A DNA stretch of 38,873 nt from contig JAJTEZ010000007.1 of assembly GCA_021298335.1 (NCBI GenBank), forward strand, positions 1-38,873, in the 5' to 3' direction. Origin of the DNA: Saprospiraceae bacterium. Its GTDB lineage: Bacteria > Bacteroidota > Bacteroidia > Chitinophagales > Saprospiraceae. Position numbers and translations under genes: made by a program. Positions 25,774 through 34,280 of this stretch are shown here, one piece after another (the stretch's first letter is position 1; each line of letters opens with the position of its first letter). The notes beneath the pieces are model-generated. The model was not told the origin of the DNA. It made no database searches and was given only the letters and a program-made list of their open reading frames with translations.

Positions 25774-26574
25774 ATGAAACTTTGGCTCTGGTTTTTCACG
25801 TGTTTACTTTTCATTCTTTCAGCGTGCAAGTCTGAATTTGAGTTGTTGCGTACAAGCAATCAACCTGAAAAAATTTATATCGCTGCAAACAAATATTACG
25901 ACGAGAAAGACTACGACAGGGCAATTGCATTATATGACATTATCATCCAGTATTACAGGGGCAAACAGGAGGCAGAGGATTTGTTTTACCGATATGCCTG
26001 GGCGCATTACAATCAGTCAGATTTTATCCTTGCATCTACTTATTTTAAAAATTATGCGAGTACATTCTCCAACAGTCCTAAGAAAGAGGAAATGGAGTTT
26101 ATGTCAGCATACTCCAATTATCGTTTGTCACCTAACTACAAGCTGGATCAGTCTTACACTACAAAAGCCATTGAAGGTTTTGAGCAATTTATCAATCAAT
26201 TTTCTCAGTCTGAGAGGGCGCAACAGGCAAATCAGCTGATTGATGAAATGCGCAGAAAGCTCGAACAAAAATCGTTTGAACAAGGCAATCTATACTATAA
26301 AATCGGAGAATATCAGGCCGCGGTGACCTCCTTCCAGAACACATTAAAAGACTTCCCCGAGTCAAAAAAAGTCGAAGAAGTCCGGTTTCTGATCCTTCGA
26401 TCGAGTTTTATCCTCGCTACCAATAGTATTTTTGAAAAGAAACTGGAGCGATTTAACGAAACATTGACTCATTATCAGACGTTTGTGAAAAAGCATCCCA
26501 AATCAAAATGGTCCAAAGAGGCCAGAAGCATAGAAAAGGAAACATTGGCAGAATTGAAAAAATTGAAAGTATGA
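25774..26574 (+). CDS. bamD: Outer-membrane assembly lipoprotein BamD
   Basis: This 266-aa lipoprotein has signal and lipobox FILSAC with the lipidated Cys at 18. Five TPR-like helix pairs of the BamD/YfiO type follow: KIYIAANKYYDEKDYDRAI, YYRGKQEAEDLFYRYAWAHY, IEGFEQFINQFSQS, LYYKIGEYQAAVTSF and TLTHYQTFVKKHPKSKW. BamD sits on the inner face of the outer membrane and with BamA folds beta-barrel proteins such as the two TonB receptors in this window. Its stop overlaps the rpoZ start as ATGA, and the order bamD-rpoZ-coaBC is a known Bacteroidota arrangement. Confidence 0.93.
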   Translation: MKLWLWFFTCLLFILSACKSEFELLRTSNQPEKIYIAANKYYDEKDYDRAIALYDIIIQYYRGKQEAEDLFYRYAWAHYNQSDFILASTYFKNYASTFSNSPKKEEMEFMSAYSNYRLSPNYKLDQSYTTKAIEGFEQFINQFSQSERAQQANQLIDEMRRKLEQKSFEQGNLYYKIGEYQAAVTSFQNTLKDFPESKKVEEVRFLILRSSFILATNSIFEKKLERFNETLTHYQTFVKKHPKSKWSKEARSIEKETLAELKKLKV

Positions 26575-26921
26575 CAATAGATATCAAATCAAAAGTACAG
26601 GGCTTGGATCCAAATATTAGGGCAAGGGACATAAAAGGCATCAGCGCATCCACGCACAATATTTATGAAACTATCGCAGTGATATCCCGGCGAGCAGAGC
26701 AAATCGCTGTCGACCTGAAAAATGAATTGCACAGTAAGTTGGATGAATTTGCCACTACTTCTGAAACTATTGAGGAAATTCTTGAAAATAAAGAGCAGAT
26801 AGAAATTAGCAAATTTTATGAGCGGTTGCCAAACCCTGCCATTATTGCGACGGAGGAGTACATCAATAAAGAACTCACGTTTGCGTATGAGGAGCCACGG
26901 CAATTGGCCGAGGAAGCCTGA
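26571..26921 (+). CDS. rpoZ: RNA polymerase omega subunit, Bacteroidota Rpb6-like form
   Basis: This 116-aa protein starts at ATG 26571, overlapping the bamD stop by four bases (ATGA). The core DIKGISASTHNIYETIAVISRRAEQIAVDLKNEL (around residues 21-54, quoted here only to locate it: SASTHNIYETIAVIS then RRAEQIAVDLK) matches the omega/Rpb6 helices that clamp the beta-prime subunit. A C-terminal tail (FYERLPNPAIIATEEYI) is specific to Bacteroidota. An upstream in-frame Met at 26508 lies within bamD and is rejected. Confidence 0.9.
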   Translation: MTIDIKSKVQGLDPNIRARDIKGISASTHNIYETIAVISRRAEQIAVDLKNELHSKLDEFATTSETIEEILENKEQIEISKFYERLPNPAIIATEEYINKELTFAYEEPRQLAEEA

Positions 26922-26929
26922 TACGATCG

Positions 26930-28123
26930 ATGTTGGAAGGTAAAAAAGTCATCGTAGGCATCACCGGGAGTATTGCGGCCTATAAGGCAGCCTTCCTCGT
27001 TCGCCTGCTTATGCAGCAAGGAGCAGAAGTGAGGGTGGTGATGACTCCATCGGCTGTAAATTTCATTACACCTTTAACTTTATCTTCCCTGACGGGAAAT
27101 CCAGTACATGTTCAGTTGCAGGACCAGGATACCTGGCATAGCCACATTGAGTTGGGACTATGGGCTGATCTGATGATCATAGCGCCCTGCACGGCCACCA
27201 CTTTAGCAAAGATGGCGATCGGCCAGGCAGATAATTTACTGTTGGCCGTATACCTTTCACTGCGCTGTCCGGTGATGATTGCACCTGCCATGGATGTGGA
27301 TATGTGGCGTCATCCATCAGTGCAACAGAATGTGCAAATTCTGGTTGGTCGCTCTCATATATTGATTCCAGTTGGCAACGGAAAACTTGCCAGCGGACTG
27401 ACAGGTGAGGGGAGGATGGCAGAGCCCCAGGAGATAGTAGAGTCAGTGCAGACTTTTTTTTACAAAAACCTCACATTAAAAGGGCTTCGTGTTCTGATTA
27501 CTTCCGGTCCCACCAGGGAACCATTGGATCCTGTACGTTTTTTGACAAATCGCAGCTCCGGTAAGATGGGAGCTGCTTTGGCAGAATCATTTCTGAAAAT
27601 GGGGGCTGAAGTTACAATTGTTTCAGGACCGGTTGCTGAGGGCTTGTATCCTCCGAATGCGAAAGTGATACAGGTAGAAACAGCAGAAGAAATGCTGAAT
27701 GCCTGTCTTGATTCAGCAGATTCGGCCGACTGGTTTGTTTTTGCTGCTGCAGTCGCTGATTACCGACCTGAGGAAGTATCTGCAGAAAAACTGAAAAAAA
27801 ATCATCCTGAGTGGACAATCCGGATGGTCAAGAATCCGGATATTGCCCGGGAAATCTCTTCCAGGCGAAAAAGCCACCAGCGAATGATTGGCTTTGCCCT
27901 CGAAACAGAGCATGAACGTGAACACGCCATTCAAAAATTACATACCAAAAACCTCGATTGCATCGTTTTAAACTCACTGAAGCACCCTGGCGCAGGTTTT
28001 GAAACAGATACAAACAAAGTGACTGTTTTTTGTAATGACAAATCAGAGGTTGATATAGATTTGCGCAAGAAAAGTGAGGTGGCAGAAGGCATTGTTTCTT
28101 TTTTGATTTCAAAATATATCTGA
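26930..28123 (+). CDS. coaBC: Bifunctional phosphopantothenoylcysteine decarboxylase / synthetase
   Basis: This 397-aa fusion carries out two steps of coenzyme A synthesis. The N-terminal CoaC flavoprotein half has VGITGSIAAYKAAFLVRLL, the catalytic His in DTWHSHIELG, APCTATTLAKMAIGQADNLL and APAMDVDMW. The C-terminal CoaB half (about 185-397) has ITSGPTREPLDPVRFLTNRS, SGKMGAALAE, AAAVADYRP and, near the end, FALETEHE and NSLKHPGAGFETDTN. It follows rpoZ by 8 nt and precedes the DUF4835 gene by 3 nt, so it belongs to the bamD operon. Confidence 0.95.
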   Translation: MLEGKKVIVGITGSIAAYKAAFLVRLLMQQGAEVRVVMTPSAVNFITPLTLSSLTGNPVHVQLQDQDTWHSHIELGLWADLMIIAPCTATTLAKMAIGQADNLLLAVYLSLRCPVMIAPAMDVDMWRHPSVQQNVQILVGRSHILIPVGNGKLASGLTGEGRMAEPQEIVESVQTFFYKNLTLKGLRVLITSGPTREPLDPVRFLTNRSSGKMGAALAESFLKMGAEVTIVSGPVAEGLYPPNAKVIQVETAEEMLNACLDSADSADWFVFAAAVADYRPEEVSAEKLKKNHPEWTIRMVKNPDIAREISSRRKSHQRMIGFALETEHEREHAIQKLHTKNLDCIVLNSLKHPGAGFETDTNKVTVFCNDKSEVDIDLRKKSEVAEGIVSFLISKYI

Positions 28124-28126
28124 TCT

Positions 28127-29035
28127 ATGCACAAGGGAATGACATTTGTTCTGCTGATAACATGCCTGACTGGTATTTTTTCGCAGGAGTTAAATTTTAA
28201 AGTTAACGTAGTCACGCAATCCTCCATCAATTCACTGACGAATGATCCTGCTTTTTTTGCAGATCTTGAGAAAAATCTGACCGAATTTCTAAATACTACA
28301 AAATGGACAGAAGACGAGTTTCAGGCACAGGAGCGGATCAAAGGGGCAATTCAGTTGACTATCACCGAAGAATTGCAGGCAAACGTATTTAAGGCAGAGA
28401 TGGTCTGGCAGTCTGAACGGCCTGTGTTCAATTCTGCTTACAGCACTCCCCTGATTAGCCTCATCGATAAAAATGTATCTTTTACCTGGACAGGACTAAA
28501 CCCACTGCTCAAAACGACCAATACTTTTTACGACAATCTGTCGGCTATATTAAGCTTTTATGTGTACTACACACTGGGTATGGATTACGAATCCTTTGCA
28601 CAAAATGGTGGTGAAGCGCATTTTGTGAGTGCACAAGGCATTATAAATTCCTTGCCCTCAAATTATGTCAGAGATGATGGGTGGAAAAACGATGGCAGTA
28701 CGAGAAGAAACAGATACTGGCTCATGGAGAATGTATTAAATCCGCGCATGCGTCAGTTTAGACAGGCATTTTATGAATACCACAGGCTTAGTCTTGACAA
28801 AATGTATGAAGATACCGATAAAAGCCGTGCCATTATGTTGAGTGCTCTTACCTCGATCGGACAAAGCAATATTGAGTATCCGGATACTTATTTGATTCAG
28901 ATGTTGGGAGATACAAAAAAAGATGAAATTATAGAGATTTTCAAGATGGGCGATAAAGGCCAGAAATCCAAAGTAAAGGCGATTATGGTAGGTATGGATA
29001 AGGCGAAGGGTGATAAGTACGAGGTACTCAACTAA
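28127..29035 (+). CDS. DUF4835 family secreted protein
   Basis: This 302-aa protein has a signal peptide (MHKGMTFVLLITCLTGIFS) and the DUF4835 pattern: an N-terminal beta segment ELNFKVNVVTQSSI, FADLEKNLTEFLNTTKWTED, QLTITEEL, SEWSYRVQ-like QSERPVFNSAYSTPLISL, and YYTLGMDYESFAQNGG. The function is unknown. Members sit next to coaBC throughout Bacteroidota, and a role in envelope biogenesis is only suggested by the linked bamD. In many relatives recN follows; here purN does. Confidence 0.88.
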   Translation: MHKGMTFVLLITCLTGIFSQELNFKVNVVTQSSINSLTNDPAFFADLEKNLTEFLNTTKWTEDEFQAQERIKGAIQLTITEELQANVFKAEMVWQSERPVFNSAYSTPLISLIDKNVSFTWTGLNPLLKTTNTFYDNLSAILSFYVYYTLGMDYESFAQNGGEAHFVSAQGIINSLPSNYVRDDGWKNDGSTRRNRYWLMENVLNPRMRQFRQAFYEYHRLSLDKMYEDTDKSRAIMLSALTSIGQSNIEYPDTYLIQMLGDTKKDEIIEIFKMGDKGQKSKVKAIMVGMDKAKGDKYEVLN

Positions 29036-29050
29036 CAACACCGATTGACT

Positions 29051-29632
29051 GTGGCCCAACAATGGAATCTTGCAATTTTTGCCTCAGGGGGTGGAAGTAA
29101 TGCCCGGGCTTTAATTGAATATTTCGCCGGACACCCGTCCATTCATATCAGACTGATCATCTCCAGTCATCCTTCGGCCGGTGTTTTCCAAATTGCGGCA
29201 GAACATGCAATTCCGGCTGTGTATCTGGACAATAAGAAATTTGCTAAAATAGCTGAGGTTATGGAAGTACTCAACAAATTCCAGGTCAATTTCCTTGTTC
29301 TTGCTGGCTTCCTTAAAAAAGTTCCCGAAGCGCTCCTGGATGAATTTCCAGATAAAATAATCAATATTCACCCTTCTCTGCTCCCCGCCTATGGGGGAAA
29401 GGGTATGTATGGCCATTTTGTTCATGAGGCTGTACACCACAACAGAGAAAAATCGTCTGGCATGACAATCCATCTTGTAAATGCTCACTACGACGAGGGC
29501 AGGATCCTTTTCCAGGCTGCAATTCCCCTGAGTCCTGAAATGACTCCTGCTGATATTGCCCGAGAGGTTCTTGTATTGGAACACCGGCATTATGCTGCTG
29601 TGCTGGAAGATTATCTCGAGTCTATAGGTTGA
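29051..29632 (+). CDS. purN: Phosphoribosylglycinamide formyltransferase
   Basis: This protein transfers a formyl group from 10-formyl-THF to GAR in purine synthesis. It shows IFASGGGSNARALIEYF (phosphate-binding loop), FLVLAGFLKKVP, the catalytic Asn-His in INIHPSLLPAYGGKGMYG (family N-x-H ... with the downstream Asp in HYDEGRILFQ), and a closing LEHRHYAAVLEDYLE. No in-frame ATG exists near the start. GTG at 29051 gives 193 aa beginning VAQQWNLAIF; TTG at 29045 is the other choice. It is 15 nt behind DUF4835 and probably co-transcribed. Confidence 0.92.
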   Translation: MAQQWNLAIFASGGGSNARALIEYFAGHPSIHIRLIISSHPSAGVFQIAAEHAIPAVYLDNKKFAKIAEVMEVLNKFQVNFLVLAGFLKKVPEALLDEFPDKIINIHPSLLPAYGGKGMYGHFVHEAVHHNREKSSGMTIHLVNAHYDEGRILFQAAIPLSPEMTPADIAREVLVLEHRHYAAVLEDYLESIG

Positions 29633-29728
29633 TGGTGAATCCAAATACGATTCTGTATATCTGAGATAAACATCCTGTTAAAGTTTGTTAAATTTCTATT
29701 AAATAGATTTTCAGAGAACAATATATTG

Positions 29729-29736
29729 TAATTTTG
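29729..29736 (+). promoter_or_regulatory. -7 promoter box of the CBM48-type gene
   Basis: TAATTTTG fits TAnnTTTG and lies 52 nt before the GTG at 29789. The CA extension is absent and I see no -33 element. It marks the likely break between the purN operon and the next gene. Confidence 0.4.
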
Positions 29737-29788
29737 TTTTGTGTATCATTGACACTAACTATTTTTTTACAATAAAAACATTTCACAG

Positions 29789-30223
29789 GTGAGTGTAACA
29801 AAAAAAATGCAAGCAGGGAAAGGCACCTGCCAACTGACGTTTGAATTGCCGTTGGAAGTAGCACAGGGAGCAAACCAGATTCAGGTTTTAGGAGATTTCA
29901 ACGACTGGAATCCGACCCAGGCTCCAGCCATGAAAAAGGGTAAGAGCGCCTACACTGCCCAGCTTAGTGTGGAAGCAGGAACGTCATATCAGTTTAAGTA
30001 TCTGATTGATGGTCAGCAGTGGATGAATGACAATCAGGCAGACAGGTATGTTGCAGGCCCTTTTGGTTCCGAAAACAGCGTACTGGACGTGCCTGCAGCA
30101 TCCACGGAAAAGTCAGCTGCTGCTCCTAAGGCAACAAAAAAGTTGGAAACCAAAAGTGATGCACCTACAGCGGCAGCCACTCTAGTCGCTCCAAAAGCGA
30201 AGAAAGCAGCGACAAAAAAATAA
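29789..30223 (+). CDS. AMPK-type glycogen-binding (CBM48/E-set) protein with Lys/Ala-rich tail
   Basis: This 144-aa protein starts with GTG 29789 or the in-frame ATG at 29807. Residues of about 15-100 form a CBM48/E-set domain of the AMPK-beta type: CQLTFELPLEV, VLGDFNDWNPTQAPAMKKG and YQFKYLIDGQQWMNDNQAD, with the Trp and Lys that contact glucan in this family. Residues of about 105-144 switch to a low-complexity Ala/Lys/Pro/Thr tail (SAAAPKATKKLE, APKAKKAATKK) that resembles histone-H1-like tails. There is no signal peptide, so it is cytoplasmic. The domain is named with confidence; the meaning of the tail is open. Confidence 0.8.
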   Translation: MSVTKKMQAGKGTCQLTFELPLEVAQGANQIQVLGDFNDWNPTQAPAMKKGKSAYTAQLSVEAGTSYQFKYLIDGQQWMNDNQADRYVAGPFGSENSVLDVPAASTEKSAAAPKATKKLETKSDAPTAAATLVAPKAKKAATKK

Positions 30224-30308
30224 TAAGCCATAGAATCATCGGGATTCATTTCGGTGACTGAGTTAGGATTTTTACCCGTGCATCAGTATATTGCGTAAAA
30301 AAACGCAT

Positions 30309-32021
30309 ATGCTAGGAAAGTTGTGTCTGGGTATTTGTTTTATGCTGCTGATTTCGGCGTGTAAGGTCACACAACACCCTGAACTTATTGTTTACAATGC
30401 GGTAGTATATACAGGTGATACGTTGTATGCCGGGGACGCTGTAGCAGTGAGAGATGGTAAGATTACAGACATAGGAACCTGGGCAGATCTACAGTCCTCC
30501 CTAGGGTCTGATACAAAGGCCATCGATGCCGGCGGTCATTTTTTGATGCCGGGTTTTATTGAAGGTCATGGTCATTATTCGGGACTGGGCTACAGCTTGA
30601 TCAACCTGAACTTTTTAACATCGGGCAGTTGGGAGGAAATAGTTGAAAAGGTTAAGGTTCGTACAAAGTCCGTGCCCCAGGGGGACTGGATTGTGGGCAG
30701 AGGCTGGCACCAGGAGAAATGGGATAGCATCCCGGTTTTGAACGTACAGCACTACCCATACCACTATCGCTTATCTGAGGTTTCGCCTCATCATCCTGTT
30801 GTTTTATACCATGCCTCTGGTCATGCATTGTTTGCAAACCAAAAAGCGATGGAGTTGGCAGGCATTTCTCTGGAAACGCCTGATCCGGCAGGGGGTAGGA
30901 TTGTTCGGGATGTCAACGGAAAAGCGATAGGCGTCTTTGAGGAACGAGCCATGAAAATGGTCCAGGACGCCTACAACTCATATTTGAAAACTCTGGACCA
31001 GAGAAGGTTGGATTCCGTTTGGCAGGAAGCAATTTTTCTGGCTGAGTCGGAATGTCTTAGTAAGGGCATAACATCATTTCAGGACGCGGGTAGCACATTT
31101 GACGAATTGAGACGATATGAAAAACTTGCGAATTCCGGCAAGTTGAAGGTACGTCTGTATGTGATGGCCAGAGAAAAAGCCGATGAGCTAGTGGGCCAGG
31201 TAGGCAAGTACAGGCGCATAGATGTGGGCAATCGATTTTACACCTGCCGCTCTATAAAATCTGAAGTAGATGGTGCATTGGGAGCGTTTGGTGCATGGCT
31301 GTTACAGCCTTACTCCGATAAGCCTGGCTTTTATGGGCAGAATACAACAGATATTTACGATGTCAAAAAAATTGCCGATGCCGCCATCCGCGAAGACATG
31401 CAGTTTTGTGTCCATGCTATTGGAGATCGAGCGAACAGGGTAGTTCTGGATGTTTATGAAGGTTTAATGGATCAGTACGGTGAAAAAGACGATTTGCGCT
31501 GGCGTATAGAACATGCACAACATTTAGATACGGCCGACATACCCCGCTTTGCCAGAAGAAAGATCATTGCTTCCATGCAGGGCATACACTGTACTTCCGA
31601 TGCACCTTTTGTGGTGAGTCGACTTGGGCAGACAAGATCGCGGCTGGGTGCCTATGCCTGGAGGTCACTTTTAGACAATGGTGTAATTATTGCCAATGGC
31701 ACAGATGCGCCTGTAGAAGATGTAGACCCGCTGAAAAGCTTCTTTGCTTCAGTGACACGACGCAGAGAAGACAGTGGACTCGTTTTCTTTGCTGAACAAA
31801 AAATGACCCGTGAGGAGGCACTTCGGTCCTACACTGCAGGCAATGCGTTTGCCGCTTTTGAGGAGTCGTGGAAAGGGACTCTGACTCCAGGAAAAGTGGC
31901 GGATATGGTGCTGTTATCGAATGACCTTAGGACTTGCAGTGACGACGATATTTTGAAAACAAAGGTTTTGCTGACAATCACTGACGGCAAAATCAGGTAT
32001 GATCGCAACAGGCCCAAATAA
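30309..32021 (+). CDS. Lipoprotein amidohydrolase of the YtcJ/exoenzyme-regulatory type
   Basis: Starting at ATG 30309 the 570-aa product has a lipoprotein signal with lipobox LISAC (Cys18). The metal-dependent hydrolase fold follows: MPGFIEGHGHYSGLG (first metal ligands), VVLYHASGHALFANQKAMELAG, the metal-binding region SEVDGALGAFGAWLLQPYSD, FCVHAIGDRANRVVLDVYE, RIEHAQHL and ANGTDAPVEDVDP. This matches the amidohydrolase_3 (YtcJ-like) family, for which the substrate is usually unknown. An alternative TTG start at 30291 adds six residues. It is followed at 49 nt by a carrier gene, suggesting that the extracytoplasmic enzyme feeds the carrier. Confidence 0.85.
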   Translation: MLGKLCLGICFMLLISACKVTQHPELIVYNAVVYTGDTLYAGDAVAVRDGKITDIGTWADLQSSLGSDTKAIDAGGHFLMPGFIEGHGHYSGLGYSLINLNFLTSGSWEEIVEKVKVRTKSVPQGDWIVGRGWHQEKWDSIPVLNVQHYPYHYRLSEVSPHHPVVLYHASGHALFANQKAMELAGISLETPDPAGGRIVRDVNGKAIGVFEERAMKMVQDAYNSYLKTLDQRRLDSVWQEAIFLAESECLSKGITSFQDAGSTFDELRRYEKLANSGKLKVRLYVMAREKADELVGQVGKYRRIDVGNRFYTCRSIKSEVDGALGAFGAWLLQPYSDKPGFYGQNTTDIYDVKKIADAAIREDMQFCVHAIGDRANRVVLDVYEGLMDQYGEKDDLRWRIEHAQHLDTADIPRFARRKIIASMQGIHCTSDAPFVVSRLGQTRSRLGAYAWRSLLDNGVIIANGTDAPVEDVDPLKSFFASVTRRREDSGLVFFAEQKMTREEALRSYTAGNAFAAFEESWKGTLTPGKVADMVLLSNDLRTCSDDDILKTKVLLTITDGKIRYDRNRPK

Positions 32022-32070
32022 ACCACAGATTATCCTGTAATCAGGTTGACAAATGTAAATTGCGTGTATT

Positions 32071-33465
32071 ATGGCAAAGAAAAAATGGCATCAGTTTATT
32101 CCCCACCCTGTTGTGATGCTGTTTGGCATGTTATGCCTTGCAGCAATACTCAGTCACTTGATTCCAGCGGGTGAGTTTGAAAGAATTTTGGTGGATGGCA
32201 GAGAACGGGTGGTGCCTGGCTCATATTCACTGACTTCTTCAACGCCCCTTTCTGTTTTTGAAATGTTTTTAGCCATCCCCACCGGATTTAAAACCGCCAT
32301 TGACATCATTTTTATCGTTCTTGCCAGCGGAATTATGTTTGGCTTCATGGAAGAGTCCGGTGCTATCGAAAATGTGATTGGCACGCTCGTCAGATCACTG
32401 GGCGCGGACAACAAGGCTTTTTTGATCGTGCTGATGACTTTCATTTTCGGATCAATGGGTGTATTTGTGGGCTATGAAAACAACATTGCGCTTGTACCCA
32501 TCGCCTGCGTCCTGTCATTGGCCATAGGCAGTGATTTGATGCTGGCGGCAGGCCTTTCAGTGGCTGCTATAACCGTGGGATTTGGTACATCTCCGTTTAA
32601 TCCCTACACCATCGGAACAGGTCAGCGTATTGCGGAGCTTCCTTTATATTCAGGAGCTTGGCTCAGAGGCATCCTTTGCCTTGTCTCCTTGTCTGTATTG
32701 GCATGGTATAATGTCAGGTATTATCAGAAAATACGCCGTAACCCCTCTGCCAGCCTGGCATTGGACCTCGATACCTCGGGATTTGCATTGTCCCGGCCGC
32801 TGGAGTCTTATACAATGAAAGGAAAGGATATTGCAGTATTTGGTGCATTTTCTTCAGGCATTCTAGTGATTCTTTGGGGGGTATTCACCCACCACTGGTT
32901 TATCAATCAGATCTCTGCTGTTTTTTGTATTTTGGTGGTGGTCATCGGACTCATTACCCGGAAATCTGCTGCGGAATTTGGCAGGATTACGCTAAAATCT
33001 GTGGCTTTGGTTGCGCCAGGAGCGTTTATGGTTGGTTTGGCCACATCAGTGAAAGCTGCACTTGAGGCTGGGAAGATCAGCGATACCATTGCTTATTTTC
33101 TAGCTGAAAGCCTGTCGGGTTTGCCCCTGACTCTGGCAGCTGTTGCCATGACAGTGGGTCAAACCTTTATGAACTTTATCATTCCATCAGGAAGTGGACA
33201 GGCGCTGGCTACTTTGCCGGTTTTGTTGCCGGTAGGTGAATTGATCGGGATGACCAGACAAACCACCATCCTGGCATTTCAGGTGGGAGATGGTGTATCT
33301 AATCTGATCAATCCAGCATTGGGGGGCATTGTAGCCATGCTTTCACTTTGCAGAATACCTTTTGACAGGTGGCTGCAGTTTATTCTTCCCTTATTTCTGA
33401 TTGTCTGGGTCATTTCGATCATCACTGTAGTAGCCAGTGTGTATCTTGGATATGGTCCTTTTTAA
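32071..33465 (+). CDS. YfcC/C4-dicarboxylate-type anaerobic carrier family permease
   Basis: This 464-aa protein has about 11-12 membrane helices. It begins KWHQFIPHPVVMLFGML and contains SHLIPAGEFER, IIFIVLASGIMFGFMEESGAI, IFGSMGVFVGYENNIALVPI, ITVGFGTSPFNPYTIGTGQ, FMNFIIPSGSGQALATLPV and FQVGDGVSNLINPALGG, the signature loops of the YfcC family in the ion-transporter superfamily. Such proteins are thought to move amino acids, peptides or C4-dicarboxylates. The neighbour lipoprotein amidohydrolase suggests that the substrate is a product of that enzyme. It converges on the response regulator with only 5 nt between the stops. Confidence 0.87.
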   Translation: MAKKKWHQFIPHPVVMLFGMLCLAAILSHLIPAGEFERILVDGRERVVPGSYSLTSSTPLSVFEMFLAIPTGFKTAIDIIFIVLASGIMFGFMEESGAIENVIGTLVRSLGADNKAFLIVLMTFIFGSMGVFVGYENNIALVPIACVLSLAIGSDLMLAAGLSVAAITVGFGTSPFNPYTIGTGQRIAELPLYSGAWLRGILCLVSLSVLAWYNVRYYQKIRRNPSASLALDLDTSGFALSRPLESYTMKGKDIAVFGAFSSGILVILWGVFTHHWFINQISAVFCILVVVIGLITRKSAAEFGRITLKSVALVAPGAFMVGLATSVKAALEAGKISDTIAYFLAESLSGLPLTLAAVAMTVGQTFMNFIIPSGSGQALATLPVLLPVGELIGMTRQTTILAFQVGDGVSNLINPALGGIVAMLSLCRIPFDRWLQFILPLFLIVWVISIITVVASVYLGYGPF

Positions 33466-33470
33466 TCGGA

Positions 33471-34154
33471 TCATGGGGTAAATTTGTAACCCACTCCCCG
33501 TATAGAATGAAAAAATCTGGGTTCCCGGGGATCGTCTTCAAAATATTTTCGGAAAGAAAGTATAAAATTATCAATCGTCCGGGTTGATGGGTATACATCG
33601 TAGCCCCAGACCGTTTGCAGGATCTGATTTCTGGACACGACTTCATTCTGACGATCAATCAGGAGCCGTAGTAAGAGTGCTTCCTTTTTTGTGAGATGAA
33701 AAAGCCCCCTTGTACCTGAAATTTCATACTTTTTGAAGTCTATTCTGGTCTTTCCTATAGAGTACAAATCCAGTTCCTGTAAGGCTCCGGTTTGCGTGCG
33801 TTGAAGTAGCTTACGTACCCTGAGCAACAGTTCCTCCAGGTGAAAAGGCTTAGTCAGATAATCATCCGCGCCAGTTTTTAAGCCAAGAATTCTGTCATAG
33901 GGAGTATCCTTCGCAGATAAAATCATGATAGCAACATCTCTGTTTTGCAGGCGAACCTGCTCGCAAATGGAAATACCATCTACGTCGGGCAACATAATAT
34001 CCAGTATGAGCAAATCAAAATGTTGCTGGCTGACGTATTCTAATGCCTTTTTACCGCTTTCTGTGGCAACAACCTCAAATTGTTCCAGTTCGAGATTCAT
34101 CGCAATGGCCTTCCTGATATTTTCTTCGTCTTCCACCAACAAAATTCTATGCAT
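33471..34154 (-). CDS. OmpR-family response regulator
   Basis: This 227-aa protein has a receiver domain (about 1-118) with the acidic D9 in ILLVEDEE, phosphoacceptor D52 in LLILDIMLPDVDG and TGADDYLTKPFHLEEL. A winged-helix domain follows (about 130-225) with TRIDFKKYEI, LTKKEALLLRLLID, NQILQTVWGYDVYPSTRTID and SIRGVGYKFTP. It is downstream of its sensor kinase, separated by 126 nt that holds an imperfect inverted repeat. Targets are unknown. Confidence 0.93.
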   Translation of the reverse strand: MHRILLVEDEENIRKAIAMNLELEQFEVVATESGKKALEYVSQQHFDLLILDIMLPDVDGISICEQVRLQNRDVAIMILSAKDTPYDRILGLKTGADDYLTKPFHLEELLLRVRKLLQRTQTGALQELDLYSIGKTRIDFKKYEISGTRGLFHLTKKEALLLRLLIDRQNEVVSRNQILQTVWGYDVYPSTRTIDNFILSFRKYFEDDPREPRFFHSIRGVGYKFTP

Positions 34155-34232
34155 CGTTGATTGTTTTATTTGTGATCATTGATATGTATCATTTATCCAG
34201 TTTACCATTTTTTTGTTAGTCAAAGGTGTCAG

Positions 34233-34277
34233 GAGCACAGAACGAGTGAATATTCCTGAAGCCTATTCTGTGTGCTC
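34233..34277. repeat. Imperfect inverted repeat between sensor kinase and response regulator
   Basis: GAGCACAGAA (34233-34242) is mirrored by TTCTGTGTGCTC (34266-34277), with two extra bases in the right arm and a 23-nt loop. On the plus strand it is followed by five T; on the minus strand, the direction of the kinase and regulator, no U-run follows. It might be a processing hairpin, attenuator or operator between the two genes. Confidence 0.35.
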
Positions 34278-34280
34278 TTT

